Source: DATBSK01 sp964532485
GTDB lineage: Bacteria; Actinomycetota; Acidimicrobiia; IMCC26256; PALSA-555
NCBI GenBank assembly: GCA_964532485.1
Contig: CAZHKE010000013.1
Location: 3,289-67,288 of the forward strand
Direction of reading: 5' to 3'
DNA length: 64,000 bases
Below are positions 24,144-35,970 of this stretch, piece after piece; position 1 is the stretch's first letter, and the number at the start of each line of letters is the position of its first letter. Position numbers and translations under genes: made by a program. The notes under the pieces are model-generated. The model saw only the letters and a list, made by a program, of their open reading frames with translations, was not told the DNA's origin and searched no databases.

Positions 24144-24809
24144 ATGGGCGTGACGCGGCCTCGCCGTGACGAGGGGGCACGAGTCCGGCTCCGGGAGGTC
24201 GCCGGCCGGGTCCAGCCGCTCACCCTGGCGCAGGAGCGGCTGCTGCCCGTCGCCGAGCCGCTGCGCGAGCTCCTGCCGGGTGGTGGGCTACGGCGAGGCA
24301 CGGTCGTCTCGGTGGAGGGCACCGGCGCCACCGGGGCGACGTCGCTCGCGTTCACGCTGGCGGCGGCAGCCACCGAGACGGGGGAGTGGGCGGCGGCCGT
24401 CGCGCTGAGCGACACGCTCGGCATGGAGGCTGCGTCCGAGGTCGGCGTCGCGCTGGAGCGGTTCCCGGTCGTGCGACACGTGCCTCCTGACCGGTGGGCG
24501 ACGGTCGTGGCCGCGCTCCTCGACGGGATCACGCTGGTCGTCGCCGAGGTTCCCCGGCGCGTCCGTGCCGGCGACGTCCGTCGGCTGACGGCTCGTGCAC
24601 GCGAGCGTGATGCTGTGCTCGTCGCGCTGCCCCCGCCGGGCGCGACATGGGCAGGTGATGCCGCGCTGCGCATCACGAGCGAGGGAGGCACCTGGACGGG
24701 TGCAACGCACGACGGCGGCCCGGTGACCGGGCGTGCCCTGCGCGTCCGAGTGGGCGGACGTGGGGAAGCGGCACGGCACCGGGTGGGAGCGCTCGCCCGC
24801 ACCGGGTGA
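24144..24809 (+). CDS. ImuA'-like RecA-related mutasome protein
   Basis: 221 residues of the RecA-like ImuA'/SulA-related family, an accessory of the DnaE2 translesion polymerase. The P-loop is degenerate: VEGTGATGATSLAF has no Lys in the Walker A position, so ATP binding may be lost. A Walker B-like ITLVVAEVP follows. It is under a LexA box and directly precedes imuB (1 nt apart). Recognition rests mainly on this context together with the RecA-like outline. Confidence 0.82.
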   Translation: MGVTRPRRDEGARVRLREVAGRVQPLTLAQERLLPVAEPLRELLPGGGLRRGTVVSVEGTGATGATSLAFTLAAAATETGEWAAAVALSDTLGMEAASEVGVALERFPVVRHVPPDRWATVVAALLDGITLVVAEVPRRVRAGDVRRLTARARERDAVLVALPPPGATWAGDAALRITSEGGTWTGATHDGGPVTGRALRVRVGGRGEAARHRVGALARTG

Positions 24810-24810
24810 C

Positions 24811-26451
24811 GTGGACCCGGAGCGGACGCTCGTGTGCTGGTGCCCGGCGTGGGCGGTCAGCACCGCGCGCCGCGCCGACCCTTCGCTCGCGCAGGTCCCG
24901 GTCGCGGTGGTCGAGCGCGGTGCGCGCGGGCAGGTGGTGTGCGCGGTGTCTTCCGAAGCGCGCGCCGAGGGCATCACCATCGGGATCCGCCGCCGGGAGG
25001 CCGAAGCGCGCGGCGCGGGGCTGGTCGTCGTCGACCGTGACCCCGCGGCCGAGGCCCGGGTGTTCGAGACGGTCGCCCGGGCCATGGAGCCGATCACGCC
25101 GGCTGTGGTGCTCGAGCGTCCGGGGGTGCTGTCGTTCTCGACCCGCGGCCCGGCTCGATACTTCGGTGGCGACGAGCAGCTGGCTGGGCGGGTCGTGGAC
25201 GCCGCCGGCGAGGCAGGCGCGTCCGACGCACGCGTGGGCATCGCTGACGGTACGTTCGCGGCGAGGCTCGCCACGCGCGCCGCCGGCCCGGAGCGTGTGC
25301 TGGTGGTCGCGCCGGGCACGACTGCGGCCTTCCTCGCCCCCTGGCCGGTCGCCGTCCTCGGCCAGACGTTCGGTGACCGTCCGGACGACGGCGCCGCGTT
25401 CGCCGACCTCCTCACGCGTCTCGGCCTGCGCACGCTCGGCGACCTCGCCGCGCTCCCGGCGCCCGCGGTGTTGGGTCGCTTCGGGCTCGACGGCGCGCGC
25501 GCACACCGGCTCGCCGGTGGGAGCAGCGAGCACTCCACGCCACCTGCGTCACCACCACCTGATCTCGTGGAGACCTGTGAGCTCGATCCGCCCGCGACGC
25601 GTGTCGACGAGGCGGCTTTCGCGGCGAAGACGCTCGCCGACCACTTGATCGAACGGCTCGACGTGCTCGGGCTCGCGTGCGATCGCGTGGTGGTGGAGGC
25701 CGAGACCGAGCACGGCGAGCGTCATGCTCGCTGCTGGCGTCACGAGGGTGGGCTCACCGCGGCCGCACTCGTCGCCCGCGTGCGCTGGCAGCTCGACGCG
25801 TGGCTCGTCCACCCGAATGGAGCAAGGAGCGAGTGCGACCATCAGCTGGGCGGGTTGACGTTGCTGAGGCTCGCACCCGATCGCGTCGTGCCCGCGGCGA
25901 TGCGCCAGCTCGGGTTCTGGGGTGGTGACGCGGCCGCGCACGACCGCGCGGCACGGGTGCTCGCCCGGCTCCAGGGCATGCTCGGCCACGAGTCAGTCGC
26001 GACTGCGATCGTCGGCGGCGGTCGCGCCCCGAGCGAGCGCATCCGGTGGGTGCCATGGGGCGAGCCCCGTGACGAGGCCTGCCCTGGTCCGGCCCCGTGG
26101 CCCGGCGCGATCCCCGGCCCCGCACCGGCGCGCGTCCTCGGCGAGCCCGTGCCCGCCGAGCTGCTCGACGAGCGCGGCGAGGCCGTGTGTGTGTCGGGAC
26201 GGGGTGACGCGTCAGCCGCACCGACGATGCTGCACTGCGCCGCGCTGCCAGGTGGCGGTGGCGTGGTCGTGGGATGGGCAGGACCCTGGCCGCACGACCT
26301 GCGTTGGTGGGATCATCTCAGGCGCCGGCGACGCGCGCTCTGGCAGCTCGTCGTGCGAGGCGACGTGCACGACACCGGCGACGACGGTGGAGTGGCGTGC
26401 CTCGTCGCTGTCGAAGGGGGGCGCGCCGCGTTGGAGGCGGTCTACGACTGA
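24811..26451 (+). CDS. imuB: ImuB, catalytically inactive Y-family polymerase-like protein
   Basis: 546 residues. It resembles DinB-type polymerases but the catalytic acidic residues are missing: the first motif reads LVCWCPAWAVSTARR where active enzymes have DxDxFF, and the second reads LSFSTRGPARYFGGDE. That loss is characteristic of ImuB, which bridges DnaE2 to the sliding clamp; RQLGFWGG near the C-terminal third is the likely clamp-binding motif. The GTG at 24811 follows the ImuA' stop by 1 nt. SOS-controlled through the upstream LexA box. Confidence 0.9.
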   Translation: MDPERTLVCWCPAWAVSTARRADPSLAQVPVAVVERGARGQVVCAVSSEARAEGITIGIRRREAEARGAGLVVVDRDPAAEARVFETVARAMEPITPAVVLERPGVLSFSTRGPARYFGGDEQLAGRVVDAAGEAGASDARVGIADGTFAARLATRAAGPERVLVVAPGTTAAFLAPWPVAVLGQTFGDRPDDGAAFADLLTRLGLRTLGDLAALPAPAVLGRFGLDGARAHRLAGGSSEHSTPPASPPPDLVETCELDPPATRVDEAAFAAKTLADHLIERLDVLGLACDRVVVEAETEHGERHARCWRHEGGLTAAALVARVRWQLDAWLVHPNGARSECDHQLGGLTLLRLAPDRVVPAAMRQLGFWGGDAAAHDRAARVLARLQGMLGHESVATAIVGGGRAPSERIRWVPWGEPRDEACPGPAPWPGAIPGPAPARVLGEPVPAELLDERGEAVCVSGRGDASAAPTMLHCAALPGGGGVVVGWAGPWPHDLRWWDHLRRRRRALWQLVVRGDVHDTGDDGGVACLVAVEGGRAALEAVYD

Positions 26452-26469
26452 CCCGACGTCGCGCGATCG

Positions 26470-26780
26470 TCAGAGGTCGACGGCGACGGGCAGCGCNNNN
26501 NNNNNNNNNNNNNNNNNNNNNNNNNNNNNNNNNNNNNNNNNNNNNNNNNNNNNNNNNNNNNNNNNNNNNNNNNNNNNNNNNNNNNNNNNNNNNNNNCCGC
26601 CTCGTGCCAGGCGCGCAGCGCTGCGTCCGACGCTCCCCAGTCGATCGGTGACTCGCAGCCCAGGCACTCGGGATCGTCGTCGGTCATCTCGGCTCTGCAG
26701 TGGGAGCAGCACAGCATCGGCCGCGAGTCGTCGGTGAAGACGGCGGTCACGCGGTCGACGGGGGTGAGCGCAGCATCCAT
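26470..26780 (-). CDS. Small zinc-ribbon protein interrupted by an assembly gap
   Basis: From ATG at 26780 about 61 residues are visible before a run of 100 N: CSHC and CLGC pairs (C-x2-C, x10, C-x2-C) form a zinc ribbon, followed by PIDWGASDAALRAWHEA. After the gap the same strand could end ALPVAVDL-stop at 26470 or run to 26442 in another frame, depending on true gap length. It lies on the opposite strand between imuB and dnaE2. Function unknown. Confidence 0.55.
26497..26596. other. Assembly gap (100 N)
   Basis: Placeholder of exactly 100 N inside the small zinc-ribbon gene; true length unknown. Confidence 0.98.
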
Positions 26781-26897
26781 GGTTCGGCTCCTCGTCGGTG
26801 GCCTGCTCGCAGCGTGCGCCGCGGGCGGGTGGCATGCACGGGCCGGAAGTCCCGAATCCACAGGCTGGTCGCCGGGATCCGGGGGATCTGGACGCAT

Positions 26898-26911
26898 CGA
26901 ACATGTGTTCG
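26898..26911. promoter_or_regulatory. LexA (SOS) box of dnaE2
   Basis: CGAACATGTGTTCG, a perfect match to CGAAC-N4-GTTCG. TACGGT (26913-26918) follows at once and the dnaE2 ATG is 9 nt further on, so the operator sits on the core promoter. Confidence 0.9.
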
Positions 26912-26927
26912 CTACGGTCGGGAATCC

Positions 26928-30272
<3,345 letters not shown>

Positions 30273-30362
30273 CAGAACGCCAGGACCCGGTAATCTGGAT
30301 CGGTTCCCTCGATGACCTGATGACGTGACAGCCATGCGCAGCGAGCCTCCGAGTCCCGAGCA

Positions 30363-31601
30363 ATGCCTGGTCGCCTCCGCCTCGTGCAGCGGGTCGGCGC
30401 GCTCGTTCGCGCAGATCCGGCCGGAGTCCGCGCTGGCTTCGTCGCGCATCTTCTCGCCACGACGACGGGCCTCGCAGCTGGGCTGATCCTCGGTTCGATC
30501 ACGGGGAGGCTCGAGGAGCTCCCCGGCCTGCTCGTCCTGGTGCCGGCAGCCGTGGGGCTCCGGGGGAACGTCTTCGGCGCGCTCGGCAGCCGGCTGGGCA
30601 CGCTCGTCGCCACCGGTTCGTTCCGCCTGTCCCGCCGGAGCGACACCGACGTCGGCCAGAACCTCGCCGCGTCGGTCGCGCTGTCGTTCGGGCTCTCGGT
30701 CGTCCTCGCGCTGGTGGCGAAGGGGGTCGCGGAGGCGTTCGGCGTGCGGAGCGCGATCGGGCTGGGCGACTTCGTCGTGATCTCGGTCGTCGGCGCGGTC
30801 ATCCCGACGGCCGTCGTCATGGCGATCACGGTCGGGATCGCCGCGCTCGGGGTGCGCCGCGAGTGGGACGTCGACAACGTCAGCGTGCCCGTCGTCACCG
30901 CCGCGGGCGACATGGTGACGTTGCCGAGCCTCTTCCTGGCCACCTACCTGGTCCTCGATCTCTCGGACGTGGCGATCGGCGTCGTGGCCGTGATCTGCGC
31001 GCTCGTGGGCCTGGCGTGCTTGCTGCTCTCGCTGCGCTCGCCCTTGGCGCTGCTGCGCCGCATCGTGGCCGAGTCGCTGCCGTTCCTCGTGGTCGCAGGG
31101 ATCGTGAGCACGCTCGCCGGCATGACCATCCAGTCGCGCCTCGACACGCTCGCGAGCGAGCCGGCGCTGCTGATCGTCCTCCCACCCCTGATGTCGTTGT
31201 CGGGCTCGCTCGCCGGCATCCTCTCGGCGCGGGTCTCGACGAAGCTGCACCTCGGCATCGTCGAGCCGTCGCGACTCTCGCTGCGACCGGTGGCGGTCGA
31301 CGTCACCGTCGTCTACCTGGTTGCGCTGCCGACGTTCCTCGTCCTCGGTCTCGCGGCGGACGTGCTCGCCGCGATCGCGGACCTCGGGACTCCCGGCGCC
31401 GCCGAGATGGTGGCGCTCCTGCTCCTCGCGGGCATCCTCGCGACGACCCTCGCTGCCGTCGTGGCATACGTCGCCGCGCTCGCCACCTACCGCCTCGGCT
31501 GGGACCCCGACAACAACGGTGTGCCGATGGTGTCATCGGCATCGGACTTCCTCGGGGCAGCGGCGTTCATGGTGTCGCTGGTTATCCTGGGGCTCTCGTA
31601 G
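30363..31601 (+). CDS. SLC41/MgtE-type divalent cation transporter, duplicated
   Basis: 412-residue polytopic protein with two MgtE/SLC41 membrane modules. The first carries LLVLVPAAVGLRGNVFGALGSRLGT and DVDNVSVPVVTAAGDMVTLP; the second carries LPPLMSLSGSLAGILSARVSTKLH and DPDNNGVPMVSSASDFLGA. The D-x-D-N elements correspond to Mg2+-binding positions in this family. The cytoplasmic N and CBS domains of classical MgtE are absent. The neighbouring PhoU/TrkA_C protein, 2 nt downstream, probably supplies cytoplasmic regulation. TAATCT at 30291-30296 may be the -10, giving a leader of about 60 nt, too short for an M-box. Confidence 0.85.
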   Translation: MPGRLRLVQRVGALVRADPAGVRAGFVAHLLATTTGLAAGLILGSITGRLEELPGLLVLVPAAVGLRGNVFGALGSRLGTLVATGSFRLSRRSDTDVGQNLAASVALSFGLSVVLALVAKGVAEAFGVRSAIGLGDFVVISVVGAVIPTAVVMAITVGIAALGVRREWDVDNVSVPVVTAAGDMVTLPSLFLATYLVLDLSDVAIGVVAVICALVGLACLLLSLRSPLALLRRIVAESLPFLVVAGIVSTLAGMTIQSRLDTLASEPALLIVLPPLMSLSGSLAGILSARVSTKLHLGIVEPSRLSLRPVAVDVTVVYLVALPTFLVLGLAADVLAAIADLGTPGAAEMVALLLLAGILATTLAAVVAYVAALATYRLGWDPDNNGVPMVSSASDFLGAAAFMVSLVILGLS

Positions 31602-31603
31602 CC

Positions 31604-32851
31604 ATGGCAGAACTCGACAAGCCTCCACGCAACCTCAAGGCCATGCTCTCGGAGGCCAAGGACAGCTCCGAGCTCATGGTCGACCTCGCGTACGCCGCGC
31701 TCTTCTTCTCCGACGAGCGGATGGCCGACGAGGTGCTCGAGCTCGAGGAACGGCTCAGCGGACTGGTCCACGAGATGTACGAGATCTGCGTGCTCGCGGC
31801 GCGATCGCCACGAGACGCCGGGGAGATGTCGAGTGTGCTCCACGTCGTCGCGGCGATCGAACGCATGGCCAACGCGGCTGTCGACGTGTCACGCGTGGTG
31901 ACGCATCGCCTCGGGATACCGGCGGCGCTCGTCGCCGACCTCGCGCAGGCCGAAGAGGTGTCGCACCGGGTGCGCGTGCGAGACGACTCCGCGCTCGCGC
32001 ACCGATCGCTGGCCGATGTCGAGCTGCCCGTGAAGGTCGGCATGCGCGTCGTGGCGATCCGGCGCACCAAGGAGTGGATCATCGATCCCGACGGTGACGA
32101 GGTCCTCGTGCCCGGCGACGTGCTCATCCTGCGCGGGCCCCCGGAGGGCATCGGGGAGCTGCGCGAGATGGCGGGCGCACCGGAGTGGCGCCCACCGATC
32201 GCCGACGAGGAGCCCGCAGTCCCCACCGATCTCGACCGCGCCGTCGACGTCCTCGTGGAGATGAAGAACATCTCGGAGGTCGCGGTCGGGCTCGCCTACT
32301 CCGCGATCCTCTTCAACGACCAGAGCCTCGCCGCGGAGGTGAACCACCTCGAGGACCGGCTCGACGAGATGCGGGAGCGCCTCGAGGTCTGGGTGCTCCG
32401 TTCGGCGGCCGACGAGCTCGACCCCTCGCCGCTGCGCGGCCTGTTGCACATCGGGGGCGCGGCCGAGGAGATCGGCGACGCGGCGCAGCAGATGGTCTGG
32501 CTCGTCGAGGAGCAGGAGGAGATGCACCCGATCCTGCGCGTCGCGCTCGGCGACAGCGACGAGGTGATCGCCTGGGTGCCGGTCGCGGAGGGCTCGGCGA
32601 TCGACGGCCGCACGCTCGCCGAGGAGCAGCTCGAGACCGAGACCGGCTTCTACCTGCTCGCCATCCGTCGTGCGGGTCGTTACCTCTACCGACCGCGCGG
32701 GCGAACGCGCTTCGCGGCCGGCGACGAGCTGATCGGGAGCGGACCCGACGAGGGTCAGGCCAAGCTCGCCGAGCTGTGCGGGTACCGGATGCTCGAGGAC
32801 GACGACACCGGCGAGATCGAGCTCGTGCCCGCCTCGTCGGCGTCGCCGTGA
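31604..32851 (+). CDS. Duplicated PhoU/TrkA_C regulatory protein of a cation transporter
   Basis: 415 residues arranged as two similar halves. Each has a helical PhoU-like segment (DSSELMVDLAYAALFFSDERMADEVLELEERL; NISEVAVGLAYSAILFNDQSLAAEVNHLEDRLDEM) followed by a TrkA_C-like ligand-binding domain (VGMRVVAIRRTKEWIIDPDGDEVLVPGDVLILRGP; ETGFYLLAIRRAGRYLYRPRGRTRFAAGDELIGSGP). No membrane helix. It starts 2 nt after the SLC41-like gene, so it is very likely its cytoplasmic gating or regulatory subunit. TrkA_C domains bind small ligands; which ligand is unknown. Confidence 0.85.
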   Translation: MAELDKPPRNLKAMLSEAKDSSELMVDLAYAALFFSDERMADEVLELEERLSGLVHEMYEICVLAARSPRDAGEMSSVLHVVAAIERMANAAVDVSRVVTHRLGIPAALVADLAQAEEVSHRVRVRDDSALAHRSLADVELPVKVGMRVVAIRRTKEWIIDPDGDEVLVPGDVLILRGPPEGIGELREMAGAPEWRPPIADEEPAVPTDLDRAVDVLVEMKNISEVAVGLAYSAILFNDQSLAAEVNHLEDRLDEMRERLEVWVLRSAADELDPSPLRGLLHIGGAAEEIGDAAQQMVWLVEEQEEMHPILRVALGDSDEVIAWVPVAEGSAIDGRTLAEEQLETETGFYLLAIRRAGRYLYRPRGRTRFAAGDELIGSGPDEGQAKLAELCGYRMLEDDDTGEIELVPASSASP

Positions 32852-32864
32852 GCACGCTCGTCGG

Positions 32865-35255
32865 GTGACACCTGATGGCCCGGTGACCGCACCGGCCGTG
32901 ACGTCCGACGACGGACTCACGGCCGAGGAGGTGCGCGATCGCGCCGCGCGCGGGCTCACGAACGACGCCGGCGGTCGGACGAGCCGCACGTACGGCGAGA
33001 TCATCCGCGCCAACGTCTTCACGCGCTTCAACGCCATCCTCGGCACGATGCTCGCCGTCATCCTGGTCGTCGGCGAGATCCAGGACGCGACGTTCGGCAT
33101 CATCCTCGTGGCGAACGCGGCGATCGGCATCGTGCAGGAGACCCGGGCCAAGCGGACGCTCGACCGACTCGCCGTGCTGAGCGCGCCGAAGGCTCGCGTC
33201 GTGCGTGACGGCGAGGTTTCGGACATCGCCGTCGAGGACGTGGTGCTCGACGACCTCCTCGAGCTGCGCACCGGCGACCAGGTGCCCGCCGACGGTGAGG
33301 TCCACCGCGCCGACGGGCTCGAGATCGACGAGTCTCTGCTCACCGGTGAAGCCGATCCTGTCGACAAGCGATCCGGCGACGAAGTGCTCTCCGGCAGCTT
33401 CGTGGTCGCGGGCACCGGTCGGGTGCAGGCGACGCGCGTGGGCGCCGAGGCCTACGCGCGCAAGCTCGCGGCCGAGGCCCGACGGTTCACGCTCGTGCGT
33501 TCGGAGCTGGTCGAGGGGATCAACACGCTGCTGCGCTACATCCAGTACGCGCTCTTCCCGGTGTCTGCGCTGCTGCTGTGGCGCCAGCTGGGGAGCCACG
33601 ACGTCGAGCAGGCGCTGGTCGGCGTGGTCGCCGGCGTCGTCGGAATGGTGCCCGAGGGCCTGGTGCTGCTCACGAGCCTGGCATTCGGCATCGCGGCCGT
33701 GACGCTCGCGCGGCGCAACGTCCTCGTCCAGGAGCTGCCTGCCGTCGAAGGACTCGCTCGCGTCGACGTCGTGTGTCTCGACAAGACGGGCACCCTGACC
33801 GAGGGCGACGTCGCGTTCGACGACCTCCTGATGCTCGACGGGGAGGCGGTCGAAAGCCCGGGGATCGAGGCCGATGAGGTGCGCGCGGCCCTCGGAGCGC
33901 TTGCGGATGACGCCAACCGGAACGCGACGCTCGGCGCGATCGGCGCCGTCTTCGCCGCGCCGGGGTGGGAGCGCACGGGCGCAATCCCGTTCTCGTCGGC
34001 GCGCAAGTGGAGCGCAGCCAGCTTCGACGCGCACGGGGCGTGGGTGATCGGAGCGCCGGAGATGATCCTCGCCGGCGCCTCGGTCGCTGACCCGGTGCGC
34101 ACACGAGCCGACGAGCTCGCCGGCGAAGGACGGCGGGTGCTCCTCCTCGCGCACGCGGACGCCGCACTGCCCGACGAGACACTGCCGAAGGATCTGCAGT
34201 CGGTCGCGTTGGTCCTCCTCGAGGAGAAGGTCCGTCCCGACGCGGCCGAGACGCTCCGCTACTTCGAGGAGCAGGGGGTTGCACTCAAGGTGATCTCGGG
34301 CGACAACCCGCGCACGGTTGCCGCCGTGGCGCGAAGGGTCGGCCTCGACCACGCCGACTCGGCATTCGATGCTCGGGAGCTGCCCGAGGACCTCGACCAG
34401 CTTGCTGGCGTGCTGGAGGAGCGCTCGGTGTTCGGGCGCGTGACGCCGCACCAGAAGCGTGCGATGGTCGCAGCGCTCCAGTCGCGCGGCCACGTCGTAG
34501 CGATGACGGGTGACGGGGTGAACGACGCGCTCGCGCTGAAGGACGCCGACATCGGTGTCGCGATGGGGTCCGGTGCCGCGGCGACGCGGGCGGTCGCGCA
34601 GCTGGTGCTCCTCGACGGCAAGTTCGCCACGATGCCGGGGGTCGTCGCCGAGGGCCGGCGTGTCATCGCCAACATCGAGCGCTCGGCGAACTTGTTCGTC
34701 ACCAAGACCGTGTACGCGGTGCTGCTCGCGGTCGCGGTCGTGTTCACGGGGTGGCGCTACCCGTTCCTGCCGCGACACCTCACGATCGTGAGCACGTTCA
34801 CTATCGGCATCCCGGGCTTCGTCCTCTCGTTGGCGCCGAACAGCCGCCGCTACATCCCGGGCTTCTTGACGCGTGTGCTGCGCTTCTGCATCCCGGCGGG
34901 AGTCGTCGCGTTCGTCGCGTCACTGGTCGCGTATTGGTTCGCCCGGTTCGAAGACGACCTGGCGCTCCGAGAGGCGCGCACCACCGCGACCCTCGTGCTG
35001 GTCGCGGTCGGGCTCTGGGTGCTCGTGCTGCTCGCGCGCCCGTTCAACTGGTGGAAGGCGCTGCTCGTCGGTGCGATGGCCGGCTCGGTGGTGCTCATCC
35101 TGCTCATCGAGCCACTGCGCGACTTCTACGCCCTCGAGCTGCCCGATGCCCGTGCGATCGGGCAAGCGGCGCTGATAGCCGTCGCTGCGATCCTGCTGCT
35201 CGAGATCGTCTGGCGCACGTCGAGGGTCATCGCGCGCCGGCGAGACGTCGCCTGA
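32865..35255 (+). CDS. Cation-translocating P-type ATPase (CtpE-like)
   Basis: 796 residues. The phosphorylation motif is DKTGTLTEGD (Asp at about 306); the dephosphorylation loop has ESLLTGEADPV; the hinge is MTGDGVNDALALKDADIGVAMGSG. Membrane helix 4 reads GVVGMVPEGLVLLTSLAFG, close to the mycobacterial Ca2+ ATPase CtpE. No N-terminal CxxC metal-binding domain. Calcium is the likeliest substrate, but another divalent cation cannot be excluded. It follows the SLC41-PhoU/TrkA_C pair by 13 nt on the same strand, apparently as one operon. Confidence 0.9.
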   Translation: MTPDGPVTAPAVTSDDGLTAEEVRDRAARGLTNDAGGRTSRTYGEIIRANVFTRFNAILGTMLAVILVVGEIQDATFGIILVANAAIGIVQETRAKRTLDRLAVLSAPKARVVRDGEVSDIAVEDVVLDDLLELRTGDQVPADGEVHRADGLEIDESLLTGEADPVDKRSGDEVLSGSFVVAGTGRVQATRVGAEAYARKLAAEARRFTLVRSELVEGINTLLRYIQYALFPVSALLLWRQLGSHDVEQALVGVVAGVVGMVPEGLVLLTSLAFGIAAVTLARRNVLVQELPAVEGLARVDVVCLDKTGTLTEGDVAFDDLLMLDGEAVESPGIEADEVRAALGALADDANRNATLGAIGAVFAAPGWERTGAIPFSSARKWSAASFDAHGAWVIGAPEMILAGASVADPVRTRADELAGEGRRVLLLAHADAALPDETLPKDLQSVALVLLEEKVRPDAAETLRYFEEQGVALKVISGDNPRTVAAVARRVGLDHADSAFDARELPEDLDQLAGVLEERSVFGRVTPHQKRAMVAALQSRGHVVAMTGDGVNDALALKDADIGVAMGSGAAATRAVAQLVLLDGKFATMPGVVAEGRRVIANIERSANLFVTKTVYAVLLAVAVVFTGWRYPFLPRHLTIVSTFTIGIPGFVLSLAPNSRRYIPGFLTRVLRFCIPAGVVAFVASLVAYWFARFEDDLALREARTTATLVLVAVGLWVLVLLARPFNWWKALLVGAMAGSVVLILLIEPLRDFYALELPDARAIGQAALIAVAAILLLEIVWRTSRVIARRRDVA

Positions 35256-35277
35256 GGCGGCTCGAGGAGCGCAGGGC

Positions 35278-35970
35278 TCAGACCGCGGTTCCGACGATGC
35301 TGCCGACGAGCGCGGTCAACACCATCGCGAGCCCACCGCCGACGACGACGCGAAGGGCTGCCCGCGTGATCGGTGCTCCACCAAGGCGTCCGGCGACCGC
35401 GCCCGTCATCCCGAGGACGGCGAGTGCCACGAGTGCCATCGCCGCGATCAGCGCGTTGCCGGTCGCGAACACGAGCACCACGAGCGGCACCGCGGCACCG
35501 AGCGAGAAGGTCACCGCCGACACCGCCGCCGCCTGCCAGGGGCGAGCCGGGACGGCACCGGTCATGCCGAGCTCGTCGCGCAGATGCGCCTCGAGCGCGT
35601 CGGTCTTCGTCAGCTGCTCGGCGACACGCCGAGCGAGCGGCGGTTCGAGCCCCCGGCCCTCGTAGATCTGGGTCAGCTCGTCGAGCTCGAGCTCGGGGGT
35701 GGTGGCGAGCTCCCGGCGCTCCCTGTGGATCTCCGCCTTCTCCGTGTCCCGCTGGCTGCTGACGGACACGAACTCACCTGCGGCCATCGACATCGCACCT
35801 GCCGCCAGCGCAGCGAACCCGGCCACGGCGATCTCGCTGTTCGACGCGCCCGCCGCCGCGACTCCGATCATCAGGCTCGCGGTGGACACGATCCCGTCGT
35901 TGGCACCCAGCACCGCCGCGCGCAGCCACCCGACGCGGGTGTACCGGTGACGTTCACGATGGAGCTGCAT
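35278..35970 (-). CDS. VIT1/CCC1 family iron/manganese transporter
   Basis: 230 residues with the VIT family layout: helix 1 RAAVLGANDGIVSTASLMIGV, helix 2 with AAGAMSMAAGEFVSVSSQRDTEKAEI, a Glu-rich cytoplasmic metal-binding segment, and three C-terminal helices. Plant and yeast relatives move Fe2+ or Mn2+; direction in bacteria is less certain. Its ATG overlaps the corA stop by one base (TGATG), so it is the second gene of a minus-strand operon facing the P-type ATPase gene. Confidence 0.9.
   Translation of the reverse strand: MQLHRERHRYTRVGWLRAAVLGANDGIVSTASLMIGVAAAGASNSEIAVAGFAALAAGAMSMAAGEFVSVSSQRDTEKAEIHRERRELATTPELELDELTQIYEGRGLEPPLARRVAEQLTKTDALEAHLRDELGMTGAVPARPWQAAAVSAVTFSLGAAVPLVVLVFATGNALIAAMALVALAVLGMTGAVAGRLGGAPITRAALRVVVGGGLAMVLTALVGSIVGTAV

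Noticed and set aside
30273..30362. A Mg2+-sensing riboswitch before the SLC41-like gene
   Set aside because: The leader is too short (about 60 nt) for an M-box and shows no matching fold by eye.
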